Positions 24,443-35,822 of a stretch of 64,000 nucleotides of DNA are shown in pieces. The notes below the pieces were generated by a model. That model was not told the DNA's origin, made no database searches, and saw nothing but the letters and a program-made list of their open reading frames with translations. This DNA comes from Hirudinaria manillensis (taxonomy: Eukaryota; Annelida; Clitellata; Hirudinida; Hirudinidae): positions 7,624,501 to 7,688,500 of the forward strand of contig CM067528.1 of assembly GCA_034509925.1 (NCBI GenBank), given 5' to 3'. The translations under genes were made by a program, and so were the position numbers. Within the stretch, counting starts at the first letter, position 1. The number at the start of each line of letters is the position of its first letter.

Positions 24443-24769
24443 TAGGGTGCCAATGAAAAAAGTTTTTTTCGAAATTGTTTATTCCCGTTCCAGAAATTTG
24501 TTCCTTTTACATTTCTAAGGCTATACACAAAATTTTAGGTAAATCAAACGTCATTTAGAACTGTCTCAAGCATCTTGAACATCCCAATGCTTAAACATTG
24601 CGTATAAGTGAGGAAATTACATGTTGCGCACATTTTACATGGTTGACTTCGATAGCAAGAAATATTTTAGGTTTTTTTTAAATCTGTTTAATTTCGTACA
24701 ACTTAACCTTCAAAATATTATAAAATAGCGTAGACTTTCAACAAAAAAATGCAAAAAATTGACTAAAAT
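24443..24769 (+). repeat. Left terminal inverted repeat of the foldback element
   Basis: Pairs with 25328-25654 along its whole length; starts TAGGGTGCC and ends GACTAAAAT at the inner boundary. Confidence 0.93.
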
Positions 24770-24928
24770 AAGTGCCAACTCCAAGAACTCCTTGTAATCA
24801 TCTCTAGGATGGAATTCAAGCAATTGGTATCGAAAGAATTGCATTAAACTTTCTTTCTGAGATCCAAGGATGTCCAAAATGGGATGATCTGTTGAACTGA
24901 TCTCGATCCTTCGATCTTTCGATACGAA

Positions 24929-25292
24929 TTGCTTGAATTCCACCCTAGAGATGATTATAAGGAGTTGTTGGAGTTGGCACTTATTTTCCTTGGTGATGAC
25001 TCAAAAGACTTTTATATTTGTGCTTCAGGAGCATATCACAGAGCTCGATGGATGTCCAAAATAATATTTTGTCTCAAAATTTATTTATTTCGGTCACAAT
25101 TTTATCTGACAGTGCCTGAGTTATCTGGTCTCATTCAGCCACAAAGTCAAACAATTGAAAGTTGTTAATGATGATGCAGAACGTGGCATCTCCTTAATAA
25201 AAGACTTTAATTCCATACTAACTAATCAAGAGGATCAGAAGCAATACCTGTCCCAGGTTGTTGAAATGCATAGGCAACATTTTCCTGTCTAA
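24929..25292 (+). pseudogene. Remnant of the element's own transposase-like gene
   Basis: The frame reads LEFHPRDDYKELLELALIFL, then GAYHRARWMSKIIFCLKIY; after a stop and a frame change the next stretch reads NDDAERGISLIKDFN ... QYLSQVVEMHRQHFP. The latter pieces resemble conserved blocks of a transposon-borne protein seen in several invertebrate genomes (from memory, no name assigned). The middle of the gene appears deleted. A second, inverted copy of the LEFHPRDDYKE region lies at 24770-24837 on the minus strand. Confidence 0.6.
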
Positions 25293-25327
25293 GAAATCAG
25301 TCAATATATGAAACTAGCTAGTAGTGG

Positions 25328-25654
25328 ATTTTAGTCAAATTTTTGCATTTTTTTTTTGAAAGTCTGTGCTATTTTATAATATTTTGAAGGTTAAGTTGTA
25401 CGAAATTAAACAGATTTAAAAAAAAACCTAAAATATTTCTTGCTATCGAAGTTAACCATGTGAAATGTGTGCAACATGTAATTTCCGCAATTATACGCAA
25501 TGTTTAAGCATTGGGATGTTCAAGATGCTTGAGACAGTTCTAAATGACGTTTTATTTACCTAAAATTGTGTGTATAGCCTTAGAAATGTAAAAGGAACAA
25601 ATTTCTGGAACGGGAATAAACAATTTCGAAAAAAAATTTTTCATTGGCACCCTA
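25328..25654 (-). repeat. Right terminal inverted repeat of the foldback element
   Basis: Reverse complement of 24443-24769, of the same length; the flanking ATGGACAA copy follows directly. Confidence 0.93.
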
Positions 25655-26050
25655 ATGGACAATCATATATTGTATGTTGCGTGTTCTAGAATCCGCAAAC
25701 CTGACAATGTCTATATTTGTATAGAGAACGGTTCAATTAAAAATATTGTTTACTCACAAGCATAGTGAAATTGTAAAAATAAATATACATAAACTACTTT
25801 TAATTTTTGCTATAGGATTACTATTGACTACTGATTTGAATGATAATCGTAGTTTAGACTACTCAACACAACTCTTGAAATGGCAAAAACGTCCTAGTCA
25901 CCCCCTTTCTAATGCATCACTAGCTAAGCCTCTCCCCTAGTCCCGCCCAAAATACTGGTAATAAAAATGTCAAAAATTTTATTTAAACGGAATTTATGTC
26001 CGAGATTTAGAGCCTGCTCAAATAGTAAATCCTTAATAAAAGCTTATCCC

Positions 26051-26880
26051 TGCAATGCCTTTGCATCTTCATGGAGCTGATATTGTTCCGTCGGAGACAG
26101 TCCGAAATCTTGGGGCCTACTTAGACTCTGGCTTGACAATGGATGAGCATGCAAGAAGAGTGTCTGCAAGCTGTTATGCTACGCTTCGTGTTCTCAGAGA
26201 GGCAAAGCCATCAATTCCGCATGACACATTTGTTACCCTGGTAGTTCAGTTCATTCTGACAAAACTTGATTACTGCAACTCTCTGCTTACAAATGTTAGT
26301 AATAGCACGCTCCACTACTATCAGGGTGTGTTGAATGCAGCGGCCAGGCTCATCTCTGGAACCAGGATCTCCGAGCACATCACACCGGTGATGAAGAGTC
26401 TACACTGGCTTAAAATACCCTACAGAATATTGTATAAAGTCTCTTCAATAATATATAAAGTCTTATGCTATGATGAGCCAAAATATATCTCCTCTTCACT
26501 GGTGAAAACAACCACAATACCGGGACGAGCACACCTTCGCTCTTCATCTCATCCCATGTTCCTTGTCCCCACGTCACACAGCGTCAAGTTTGGCGACCGT
26601 TCTTTCTACGTCAATGGTCCCAAAACATGGAACGCCCTCCCTGTTCACATTCAAAAAGCTGCCACACCTGAGCTTTTTCATACCAATTTAAAGACTCACT
26701 TGTTTATTCAATGTTATTCTTAAATATTTTAGTTTGAATTTTTTTTTAAATTGTCTTTTGTTCTCATTATTTCATTATGTTGTGCTCGGTCTATCCTAAT
26801 GTGAGTTGGCAGTGCCTTGACATCCTAGGACTTGGATAAAAAAGGCACTTAAAATATTAGAGGAATTGAATTGAATTGAA
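26051..26880 (+). mobile_element. 5'-truncated CR1-like LINE with GAATT-type 3' tail
   Basis: Runs from within the reverse transcriptase to a short 3' tail of repeated GAATT/TTGAA units ending at 26880. A short tandem tail instead of poly(A) is typical of CR1/L2/Rex-type elements. Confidence 0.8.
26055..26723 (+). pseudogene. C-terminal part of a CR1-like non-LTR reverse transcriptase
   Basis: 222 open codons match the thumb and C-terminal region of CR1/L2/Rex-type LINE reverse transcriptases: RNLGAYLDSGLTMDEH, then LTKLDYCNSLL, VLNAAARLI, SLHWLKIPYRI, LRSSSHP, FGDRSFYVNGPKTWNALP, and LKTHLF before the stop. The polymerase active site and endonuclease are missing, so this is the usual 5'-truncated copy. 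The open frame suggests modest age. Confidence 0.9.
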
Positions 26881-27195
26881 TTTGGTATTACGCGGCGCCA
26901 AAGGAAAAGTTTGGACGATCCTTTAGATTTTGAAACATGTTAGTTTAAATGAGTTTGATTGAATCAAGTGCATTGCTATCAAAATTGTTACCTTCATTTT
27001 CATGAACGGTATGTCTAAATCCTCTTCTTTAAAGGATCTTCCTCAGATCTTCCTGGATATAACCTAAACACAATGAATATGCATAGGGAATGGCCATTGG
27101 GCCGCAGTCACCAAACCCAGTTTGCAGCTGGAACTTCCCTCCGGATAATTTTGTGTTCCTTGTCTCGAACACAATTTCTAGCCATATAGCCATTA

Positions 27196-27489
27196 TGTGA
27201 CAAATTTGGAAATGGCAAAATCAACCAAACTTTTTTCCAGGAAAGGAGTTTGAAGGTTCTCAAGTGGCCATCTCGCTCCCCAGACTTGAATCCCATCGAA
27301 AACGTGTGGGGATTGCTTGCCAGAAAAATGTATTTTAATGGCAAGCAATATTCCGGCATTCAAGAGCTGAAAGACTCTTTGGAAAAGACCTGGAAAGAGC
27401 TGGACGAAGACAGCCTAAAACCTTTCCTGGATTCATTAAAAAAAATTAAAGAGGTAATTATGAAGAAAGGAGACAAAACTCATTATTGA
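27196..27489 (+). pseudogene. C-terminal fragment of a Tc1-type transposase
   Basis: The frame contains VLKWPSRSPDLNPIENVWG, the conserved C-terminal block of Tc1/mariner DDE transposases with the third catalytic acidic residue (Glu of NPIEN), followed by the usual lysine-rich tail to the TGA at 27487-27489. The N-terminal DNA-binding domains and first two Asp residues are missing; codons upstream of about 27196 contain stops. Confidence 0.88.
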
Positions 27490-27734
27490 CTTTCATATAA
27501 ATCATAATTTAAATGTTTAAATCCAATAAATTTGAAAATTTATGTTCCACAGTGTTCTTCGTTGATGTGTGCAATTTCGGGGATTTCCAGTTTTTTTTTT
27601 TTAAATTCTCACAAAATATTTATTTCTATATACAATAAATTTGATGAATCTGTAAATGTAAAGGATTTTACTATATCATATAAAAAATGGTTTACATAAT
27701 TCCACTACTTGGAATGATGTCACCAAAATATGCA

Positions 27735-27761
27735 TCTGTCCTATCTTTATGACGCGCACTG
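27735..27761 (-). repeat. Right terminal inverted repeat of the Tc1 element
   Basis: Read on the minus strand it begins CAGTGCGCGTCATAAAGATA, next to a TA dinucleotide, as expected of a Tc1/mariner end about 270 bases after the transposase stop. The left end was not found, so the element is truncated. Confidence 0.6.
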
Positions 27762-27763
27762 TA

Positions 27764-27995
27764 TATATGGTCTAGTTCATTAGTGATTAGTTGCGGCGGG
27801 TTGGATGCGGTCGATTCGCGATTAATTGTGCCGGAATATGGCTGGGATTAGGCTGGGCAAACCCCGGCTGAAGACCGGGATTTGGCCGTCAACCCGAGAC
27901 TAATAGCCGGGGTGCCCCCGGGGACATAACTTATGAGGTACCTATACGCATATACCCGCAAATGGTCTTAAGCGGACCCCTCCATGATGTGGTAG
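27764..27995 (+). repeat. GC-rich SINE-like patch with tRNA-like head
   Basis: This segment is far richer in G+C than its surroundings. Its first 70 bases (TGGTCTAGTTCATTAGTGAT ... CGGTCGATTCGCG) resemble an A box and B box of a tRNA spaced as in a pol III promoter, though with mismatches, followed by a body with ACCGGGATTTGGCC and GGGGTGCCCCCGGGG. A tRNA-derived SINE is the best guess; no second copy is visible here. Confidence 0.4.
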
Positions 27996-28529
27996 CTGGG
28001 TAACATGAGATCTAAAATGAACTATTTCAACTATTAAAATAGTTGAATTGAGGAAAAAATGGATGATCGGGTATTAAGATTCAGCAGAAATGTTCAAAAT
28101 TGGAATATCGAAATTTGGTTGTAAAAAATTTAGAAAGGTTTATTACGCAGACTTTACTCTCATTAAACCACAGTGGTCTTTAAATTTGAAAGTAAGTTGC
28201 TCACATTGGAAAGATGAGGTTTGGCTATCTTACGTTACATACATTATTTTCTTACTTTTATTGGGCAACCACTGAATGTTAGACATTTGCTAAGATTGAA
28301 ATACATTACGTTGATAATTTTTATGTTTACTCATCGGATTATGTAAAATTGTGCTCATTGTGAATTTTTCTCTGGGCGTAGTCGTTTCACATTATTAATT
28401 AGGAATGATCCACTTCAGTCCTAGTCCATTTTTAATCTAGGAGTGTGTTTCTCGACCGAATGTCTGCCGGGGATGTTATAGTGTAAAAGAACAAAAACAT
28501 TTGGTACAGATGACGATGCTTTGGATAGC
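27996..28529. other. Upstream region of the BTBD17-like gene
   Basis: AT-rich sequence with no recognised gene. Any promoter or 5' UTR of the BTB gene should be here or farther upstream. An acceptor-like TATAG at 28480 leaves open that the first coding exon extends upstream. Confidence 0.35.
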
Positions 28530-31500
28530 ATGGAGCCCAAGATATTTAAGATAGAACATAATGTTTACAGAGACACCTTTTCTAAAGCAACACATGCAGG
28601 TCTCTACTACAATGGTGTGATTGTTGCTAAAATATTAATGAATCGCATTACATGTTTGAACTTTAAAAAAGTTTAAAGTATTGATGCAATGCATGAATTT
28701 GCATTTCTTGATGTATTTTTTCACTACTTCACGATAGTGTAGTGGAAGTTTGCTCGGTAAGGTGTGAGAACATATGAATAGGATTAGATAGCCACTAAAT
28801 TAAAAATTAAAATTTAGTTGATATCGAGAATTAAGAAGTACCTCTTCATCCTAAGTATCAAACTTAGATATTTTACTTAAAGATAAAAGCAACTAAAATT
28901 TTTTGTAAACCACTATAAGTAATTTTGACTTGCTTTCAGAAAGGGGTCTTTCTCCCCAAAGAGGTAAAAGAACTGATGAAGCATCACCAACAAAGCGAAA
29001 GTATCAACAAATGCAAACATCCCTGGGTTACAAGTCTGTACCAGGTGAAAGCCTTTTCAGCCATGAGCTTGGTCAAGTGGTCGAGAATTCTTGCCAGCTT
29101 CTTGGTCGTTTGGGTGGATTGTTCAACAATTCTGAACTAAGTGACATACGACTGGTCGTTCTGAGTGGATCGGGGGAGAGGAAGGAGTACCCTGCCCACA
29201 AACTGATCCTGTGTAGTGCCAGTGAGGTCTTTAAGGTCATGCTGACTGGAAAGAGCTGGAGTGAATACAATACATTTGAGGTTTTGGATTGCAATGTCTT
29301 TTATCTTCTTGTCATCAGTTTGATTTTCAAAGAGGAGTTTTCAGACTGCTTGATTTACTATTTGGTTGCTAAACTATTTGTGCTTTCATCATTTAGTTAA
29401 GTGTCAATTAATTCTACAATAGGGCCTTTAATTAATTAAAGTAATCATTTCATTTTTTAACAGGTTTTTTAGAATTAATCTTAAAACCTATTATTTTGTT
29501 TGACTATAATGCCCCCATCAGCATCAAATTAAATATTTTACTTTAACCAACTTCTGTACTTAATATGTTTTATTGGTTGATTCATATTTGACATTTTCAT
29601 TGCATGCCAACCAAAGTGAGAGTTTCAAGCATTTTAAAAATGTAAAGTACAGACTAAATAGTTGTATTTTAAATGATTTCCATTTTCCGATAAATATTCA
29701 GAATAATAAGGTCATTTGATGAAGGTTTGTCTGAATGAGGATCCAAACTTGAGTCCGGTATTCGAGTTGTTTCTGGAATATTTGTATTCGGGACGCATCG
29801 CTCTGCAGCACTCCATGGTTTTAAATGTCCTCATGTTGGCAGATAAATATGATGTCAAAGATTTGCAAGTAATATATATTTATTGTCTCTCAAGATTCAA
29901 GTAATGAATTGGTTTAATATTATTTTGTTTTAATCACTAAACAGGAGGTATGCATCAACTACATGTGTTGCCATCTTGTTTCAACAATGGAACAGAACAG
30001 AGCAATATCATGGCTTCAATATGGCCAATATGCTGGACACAAACATCTAGCAACTGAATGCCAGCAGTTCATTTGCTTGAACTTTTACAAAGTTAACATC
30101 TGGGATGCAACACTTTCAACATTATAATTATTTTAATGAATGGTGAAAAATTGATACTGAATGGATTGCAAACCAATGATGGTGTTCAAACCAATTGGCA
30201 TTAAATTTAATTTGATCTTTAATATTAACTTCACTTTGATGTATATTTGAAATTCGCTTCTTTGAATCCTATTTTATTTATTTAAATAAATAATTTATTT
30301 AATATTTTTTATTTTTTATAAATGAAAACAATGACACCTAGTGAAATACTTGCGAAATGAAGTCGATTTTATCAATAGCAGCAACAACAACGTTATCATT
30401 TCTAGGTCCTGAGTTGTCCTGATTTCATGTCCTTGGAATTTGAACTTCTCTTGTTCTTCCTGAAACAGTCGGACCTGGTAATTCCCGACGAATTCATTTT
30501 GTACCAAGGCGTCGTTCACTGGTGGCTGAGCAACCTCTGCCATCGACCTATCGACCTCGTTGCCGGGGGCGACGAGTCGGGAAGCAGGTCGCCTCCGAGT
30601 TCCAAGTGCTTTCCGGAGATTCCGATCAGTTTGGAGGTCGATTTCAATGCATTGGACTTCATCCAAGCCCATGAATTGTTCTCCAGCATCAGATTCCCGT
30701 TGATGACTCACACCCAACTGAATGCCATCACCTCCGACGTCGACAGGTTCCGACATTCCGAGTCGGGACATTTCCACACGCACGGCGCGATGAGTCCGTC
30801 GTCGTCGTTGTCATCGTCATCGTCGTCGTCGTCATCTCAGTGCTTGTATGATAGGAAGCTGAGAGTGTTGTTAGCAGTGGTGGAGGAATATGCCAAGAAA
30901 GCTCTCATGTTGCAGGATGTTGCTAAAAGTGCCATCCATATAAGAGGTTATTGCGATGTTTGTGATGTTGCAACAAAAAGCTTCTGGTCAAAACAATATT
31001 CAAAAGCATTGCATTGATTCAATGCAAAGTAGAACCAACAAGGTTTTGTTAGGCACATTGTTTTTACATTTTTTTTATAATAAGGTTTAGGAGTTGATTA
31101 GGATCAATTAGTTTTAACTTCTTGAGTCATCCCAAATGAAAATTAATATAAATAAATTCATTTAATTGTCCTCATCAGATCTCTGTAACTACCTGAAGAA
31201 CAAGTTTGACGAAAGTCAAGTAACACCAAGAAACTACACGAATGAGATTTGGAGCACGACCCTTTGCATCGACAAGTTTGCATCTCTTCCTCAGCACGAA
31301 GTCAGGTAGGCTTTGGTCTCAGAGCAAGAACTTTCGAGAATTTTAACTGATAACATTTTTAAAATTTGTTGCAATTTTTTAATAATATCCACAAACTTGT
31401 ATTATTTAATATTTAATTCTGCTGGATTATATTATGGGAAATACTATTTTTTCAAATGTTATTGTTTATAGCTTTCAAGGCAGTTTTAATTTGATAAATC

Positions 31501-32061
31501 CATTGCTATTGCAGGTCTGTTGTTTTTTCCAGTCCATCCAGTTCAATCCTTCCGGATGAAACGAATTCTGCTTGGGATTGGACAGTGGAACTGTTCCCAA
31601 AAGGTGTGGTTTTCCAGCGCTGCATCATGATTGGTCTCTGGAGAAATGTCGAGGTGCACGGCGACACCTACAGCACGGTGCGATTGACTCTTCATTGCAA
31701 CCAATCAAAAGAATGCACGGCCACGGAAAAAGGGCAGGAAGTCCAAAGGGGTCAGAGAAACGTGACGGTGTGCGTGTTGGTGACAGGAGTCCAGGACAAC
31801 GTGGAGCACATCTGCCGAATGGTGAAGAGATCCCTCTCGTTCGACGTCTCGGACAGGACTCGACACATAAACGACCTCGTGCCCTACCACTTGCTCAACC
31901 AATCGGCTCCCTTCTGCAGGTCTCAGACACAAACGGGAAGGCCCGTCGATGCTCCTCCCCCTTCCTGCAGTCTGCTTTCTGGTGCAGAGGGCGATTCCCT
32001 CAAAGTCACGATCGTCATTAAACCTTCGTCTGCATTTTATTTCAAACAAATGTTGCCCTGA
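28530..32061 (+). CDS. BTB/BACK-domain protein, BTBD17/Tango10-like
   Basis: Seven-exon model: 28530-28599 (tentative first exon), 28940-29280, 29725-29868, 29945-30091, 30406-30946, 31179-31305, 31515-32061; phases agree and total 638 residues. From exon 2 on, the BTB fold is clear: FNNSELSDIRLVV, YPAHKLILCSASEVFKVML, then LFLEYLYSGRI and ADKYDVKDLQ. The BACK region follows (CINYMCCHL, ISWLQYGQYAGHKHLA, then FFLKQSDLVIPDEFILYQGV). The C-terminal part is a beta-rich TRAF-like region starting WDWTVELFPKG and ending FYFKQMLP. BTBD17-type proteins are poorly characterised; the Drosophila relative Tango10 was found in a Golgi-organisation screen. A Ser/Asp-rich insert (about 14 Ser at 30790-30840) lies in the BACK exon. 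The N-terminal exon (MEPKIFKIEHNVY) rests only on a phase-1 donor and is uncertain. Confidence 0.87.
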
Positions 32062-32261
32062 AATTGATATTTATGGGGCTCGTGCCAAATATTTCTGCGT
32101 TGTTTAAGCTTCTAGAATTCATCACCGCATAAAATGAATGCATGCATTGAAGGCTTAAAGCTCCATCCCCAGGATCTGTGTTATCTGTGGTTTTTGCTTT
32201 TCTTAGTCTCGGACGCCAATAGGTTTTTATACGCGTTGCAAGAAATGTTTGATTGGATTTT

Positions 32262-32267
32262 AATAAA
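32262..32267 (+). terminator. Polyadenylation signal of the BTBD17-like gene
   Basis: AATAAA about 200 bases after the stop codon. Confidence 0.5.
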
Positions 32268-33147
32268 ATAAGATTCTCAATATCTTCCAGTCACGTGCTA
32301 AGAAGTGTTGAAATTAAACTCCAATGAAATTAAATTCTTCAGCAGAATATTCAACCATCACTTCTCCAGACAATGGTGAAATAAGACACAAATAAATCTA
32401 ATTATCGAAGAATTCAATTAAATAGTTCTGGCGGGAATGTTGATGAAGAGCACGACGAGGCACTATTTAGCGAGATTTGTGCAAGGCAACCGACGATAAC
32501 AACGTTCTGAAATAAATTTAACAGCAGAAGCCACTTTGACGGAGGCGCTTCTGGAAGCGTACGAGTTTCTAATATTTTGAAAAGGAAAATAATCTCACGG
32601 AATCTCCCACAGGAATATATCTGGAATGTAATGTTTGCAAAGCAGGCCAAAACAAAATGGATCTGGCCTTCTCAGGGAATATGATATGTTGGATAGAAAA
32701 CTTCTATGAATGGAAATTTACTGATTGGAATGCACACGCATACTGGTTGAAAATGTACAAAAATAAAGCAATCAAAATGGAGCAAAATGCTCATGGAAAT
32801 CAGGAAATTTGAGGTCTAAAGCCCGTTGGAATTGTTGGATAAAACTCGTTACAACAAAGTAATTTGTAAGGACATCCAAACAGACTTCTAAAAACAAACG
32901 AAAAAAAAACAAAAAGAAACAAGAACCCTTAATAAAGGAGATTTCTAAAGCACAACAAAAAGGCATTCGCGTCTTGAAATGTCGAAGAGACGCCCGTCCT
33001 GACTCAAAACGTGACTTTCACTTTGCAACGTTGCACATGGAAATTCAAAAAGAATGCAAATCAATGTCCTTCTTTGTTCGACCCTTGAATTGTCAGTTTG
33101 GATTCATGACGAGTGTTTTTGAAAAGTTTCACTGGATGTTTAAGTCT
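32268..33147. other. Convergent intergenic region between the BTBD17-like and RREB1-like genes
   Basis: The two genes end toward each other here. It should hold the 3' UTR of the minus-strand RREB1-like gene. Open frames at 32414-32650 (-) and 32974-33330 (+) are not supported; the latter overlaps the real last exon of the RREB1-like gene on the other strand. Confidence 0.45.
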
Positions 33148-35765
33148 TTAAGCCTTTCCATGAATGATTCCATCAGTCCCGACTTGGTGGTGAACATCTT
33201 CGTCAATTACCAACTCGTAATTCTCATCATCATCACCATCGCCATCATCATCATCATCATGGAAGTTGACATCCTCGACCGACTCTTCCATTTGATCTTC
33301 GCCGTTTGCTTCTGCTTTAAAATATTATGACTTTTGATTTCAATTTAAGATAAATTTTATATTTCTATCAAATCCATCCCATTACAACTGAATTATTACA
33401 GCAGATCAAAAATATCTCTCCAAAAGAACCTCCCAAAACGAAGGCTGACCTGCCAAAACCGACTCCTTGTCCTCTTCATTGACTCCCGTCGAGTCCGCGC
33501 ACCTGTCCACGTCGGCAAAACCGTCGACTTCTTCGTCGATCGCGTTGCAATCGTCGTCGTTGACGGCCGCGTCGTCGTACGAGGGACTGGAAAAGAAGTT
33601 GGCGTCGTCGACGTCGTGTGACCGATGCTTCCTTCTGTGTCTCATCATGCTGTGCTTCAGAGTGAACCTCGCTCGACACACGTCGCATTCGAACGGCCTT
33701 TCGCCTACGGTCGTTAAAAATTAATAATTTAATAATAAGGTCAATGAGAGATTGATTACTCATTAATTAATTAATTACTAAACGGCCACGAAGTGCATTA
33801 AATTCGACATTCGACCCTGAAACTGACCCGTGTGCGACCTCATGTGCCTTCTCAGGTCCTGCAAGGACCAGAATCTCTTCGGGCAAAGAGTGCAGAAGAC
33901 CTTCCTCTGAGCGTAATCGGTCTCCGGTCTCAGGTCGAGGTCCAATCCGTCCTGGGACGACGTCGTGATCCTCCTCCCAGCCAAGGTCTCTTCGACGATT
34001 TTGTCCATGAAGTCGGAATATTTGAGGACGTCGTCGCTGACTTTGTTCTTCTCTTTGATCGAAGACCAGTCCTTGGGATGGGCGAACATCTGCCGCAATG
34101 GAAAACAAAACAAACCTATATAAATAATAATAAACGGTGAAGGCAAAAATAATTTTCCTCTGGTCCAGCACCACATCATCGTCATCGTCATCGTCATTAG
34201 TAACACCAGCAGCAGCACCATCATCACAACTACAACAACATTACCAACATCTACCTTGTGTTGCAGGCTATTCATCCTGGCATCGTAGGAAGCATCGCAG
34301 AGGTAGCACTTGAACGGAAGGTCAACGTTGTGTTCCTTCAAGTGCCTCAAGAGTCCCTTGCGACACTCGAACGACAACCCGCACTTCCAACAACGCGTTA
34401 TTTTGTCGACGTTGTAGTTGTCGCGCTCCGGATTCACGTGCTCGGAGGTCCTCAGGCTGGGTTGACTCGCAACAACGGGGGTCGACCTGGATTTGTGAAC
34501 CAATAGAAATTGAAGAAAATTCCCCAATGATTAATCATGTGTTTATTTAAAGATTGAATGATTCATAATTTTTTTTAAGGTCATCAATAATTATTTAATT
34601 AATTCTATTCTAATGACTTCCTGCTATAATATTTATTGGAATATTGTTTGAGACATTATAATTTATCTTCATCTCGGAAGACCCACTTTGCTTTGGCTGC
34701 AAGAATGTTAAGAAGTGTGTTGGTGCTGTTGAACAACATGAGTGAAGTTGCAGGATCTTGTTGTGACTCAGTCTCGCCATCATTGCTCATGTTGGTCAAC
34801 TGTTTACAACAACAACAACATTCATTTATTTTGCAATTCTAATGGAATTACCATAATATTTTCTGAATTTTATTCATAATCTCTCAGTTCTTAAGCTAAC
34901 CTGGAGCCAATTGCAAACACGCAATTTGTAAACATCATTAATTATTGGATGCATAGATGTTATAAGTATTTGCTACGTATTATAAATAGATGAGGACAAA
35001 AGCAATACCTGAATTGGTTCATCAAAGTCCTCCTCTTCTTGTGGCTCGATGACCAAAGGAGGTGGCAGGTCAAGTACCGAGCGAGCGTGAATCTCCTTGT
35101 GATGCTCCAACAGCACATCTGCACGTCGTGAATTGTTTTACATAAGAACAAGACTACATAAGTAATAATAATATAAAATATGAAGCTTTTAGACTTTACA
35201 GACCAAGAGAGGCAAAGGGCGGAGAATCGCAGAGGTGGCAGTTGTAGCACCTGTCCAGCATCTGACCCAAGGACTGGTCCCTGATGTTGATTCCGTGCTT
35301 CCTCATCATGTGGCGCTCCCTGTTAGACTTGGTGGAGAATGTGACCATGCATTTCACGCATTTGAAGGGCTTGTGACCTTTCAGAAGTTCAAACGATGAT
35401 TTGCTCGAGTGATTTTTAAGATGTGGAGGAAAAGATGATAGTAATGATGATGGGTAGATGAGGTATTGTGATGAAAATGGCTTTTGATGGTGAAAGTGAT
35501 GCAAACAATGAATAACCTGTGTGAGTGAGCAAGTGTCTCTTGAGAGAACTGATCCAAGGGAAAGCCCTTGGACAGAAATGGCATTTGAGTTTGTGGGGGG
35601 AATCAGAATAGGAGTTCTTGCGACCATTAGACATACCATTAGACATGCTCATCTTTAGCCTCTGACTGAATGTCGAAGCTGGCAAACGAAACTTTCTTTC
35701 ACTCAGACTCCCCTGAATTTATGAAAATTAAAATTGTTATTTTTATATTTTATTATTGTTATTAC

Positions 35766-35822
<57 letters not shown>

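Larger units (their letters stand above)
24443..25654. mobile_element. Foldback DNA transposon derivative with 327-bp terminal inverted repeats
   Basis: Both ends carry the same sequence in opposite orientation: 24443-24769 and 25328-25654, each 327 bp and about 95% identical by eye, both starting TAGGGTGCCAATGAAAAA. The direct 8-bp flank ATGGACAA is at 24435-24442 and 25655-25662 (9 bp if the next T is counted), a target-site duplication. TAGGG termini with an 8-bp duplication are typical of hAT-like and some other cut-and-paste elements. The interior holds fragments of a transposase-like frame. The structure is a deletion derivative, unlikely to be autonomous. Confidence 0.93.

Noticed and set aside
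31572-32049. Overlapping long frames at 31572-32021 (+) and 31705-32049 (-)
   Set aside because: They overlap the last BTBD17-like exon (31515-32061), which is in phase with the upstream exons and has the family's C-terminal motifs.
33406-33449. Continuation of the RREB1-like exon 19 frame to a stop at 33406
   Set aside because: Splicing at the GTCAGC donor (33449) to the acidic last exon gives correct phase and a plausible acidic C-terminus, so I ended the exon at 33450. An unspliced short isoform remains possible.
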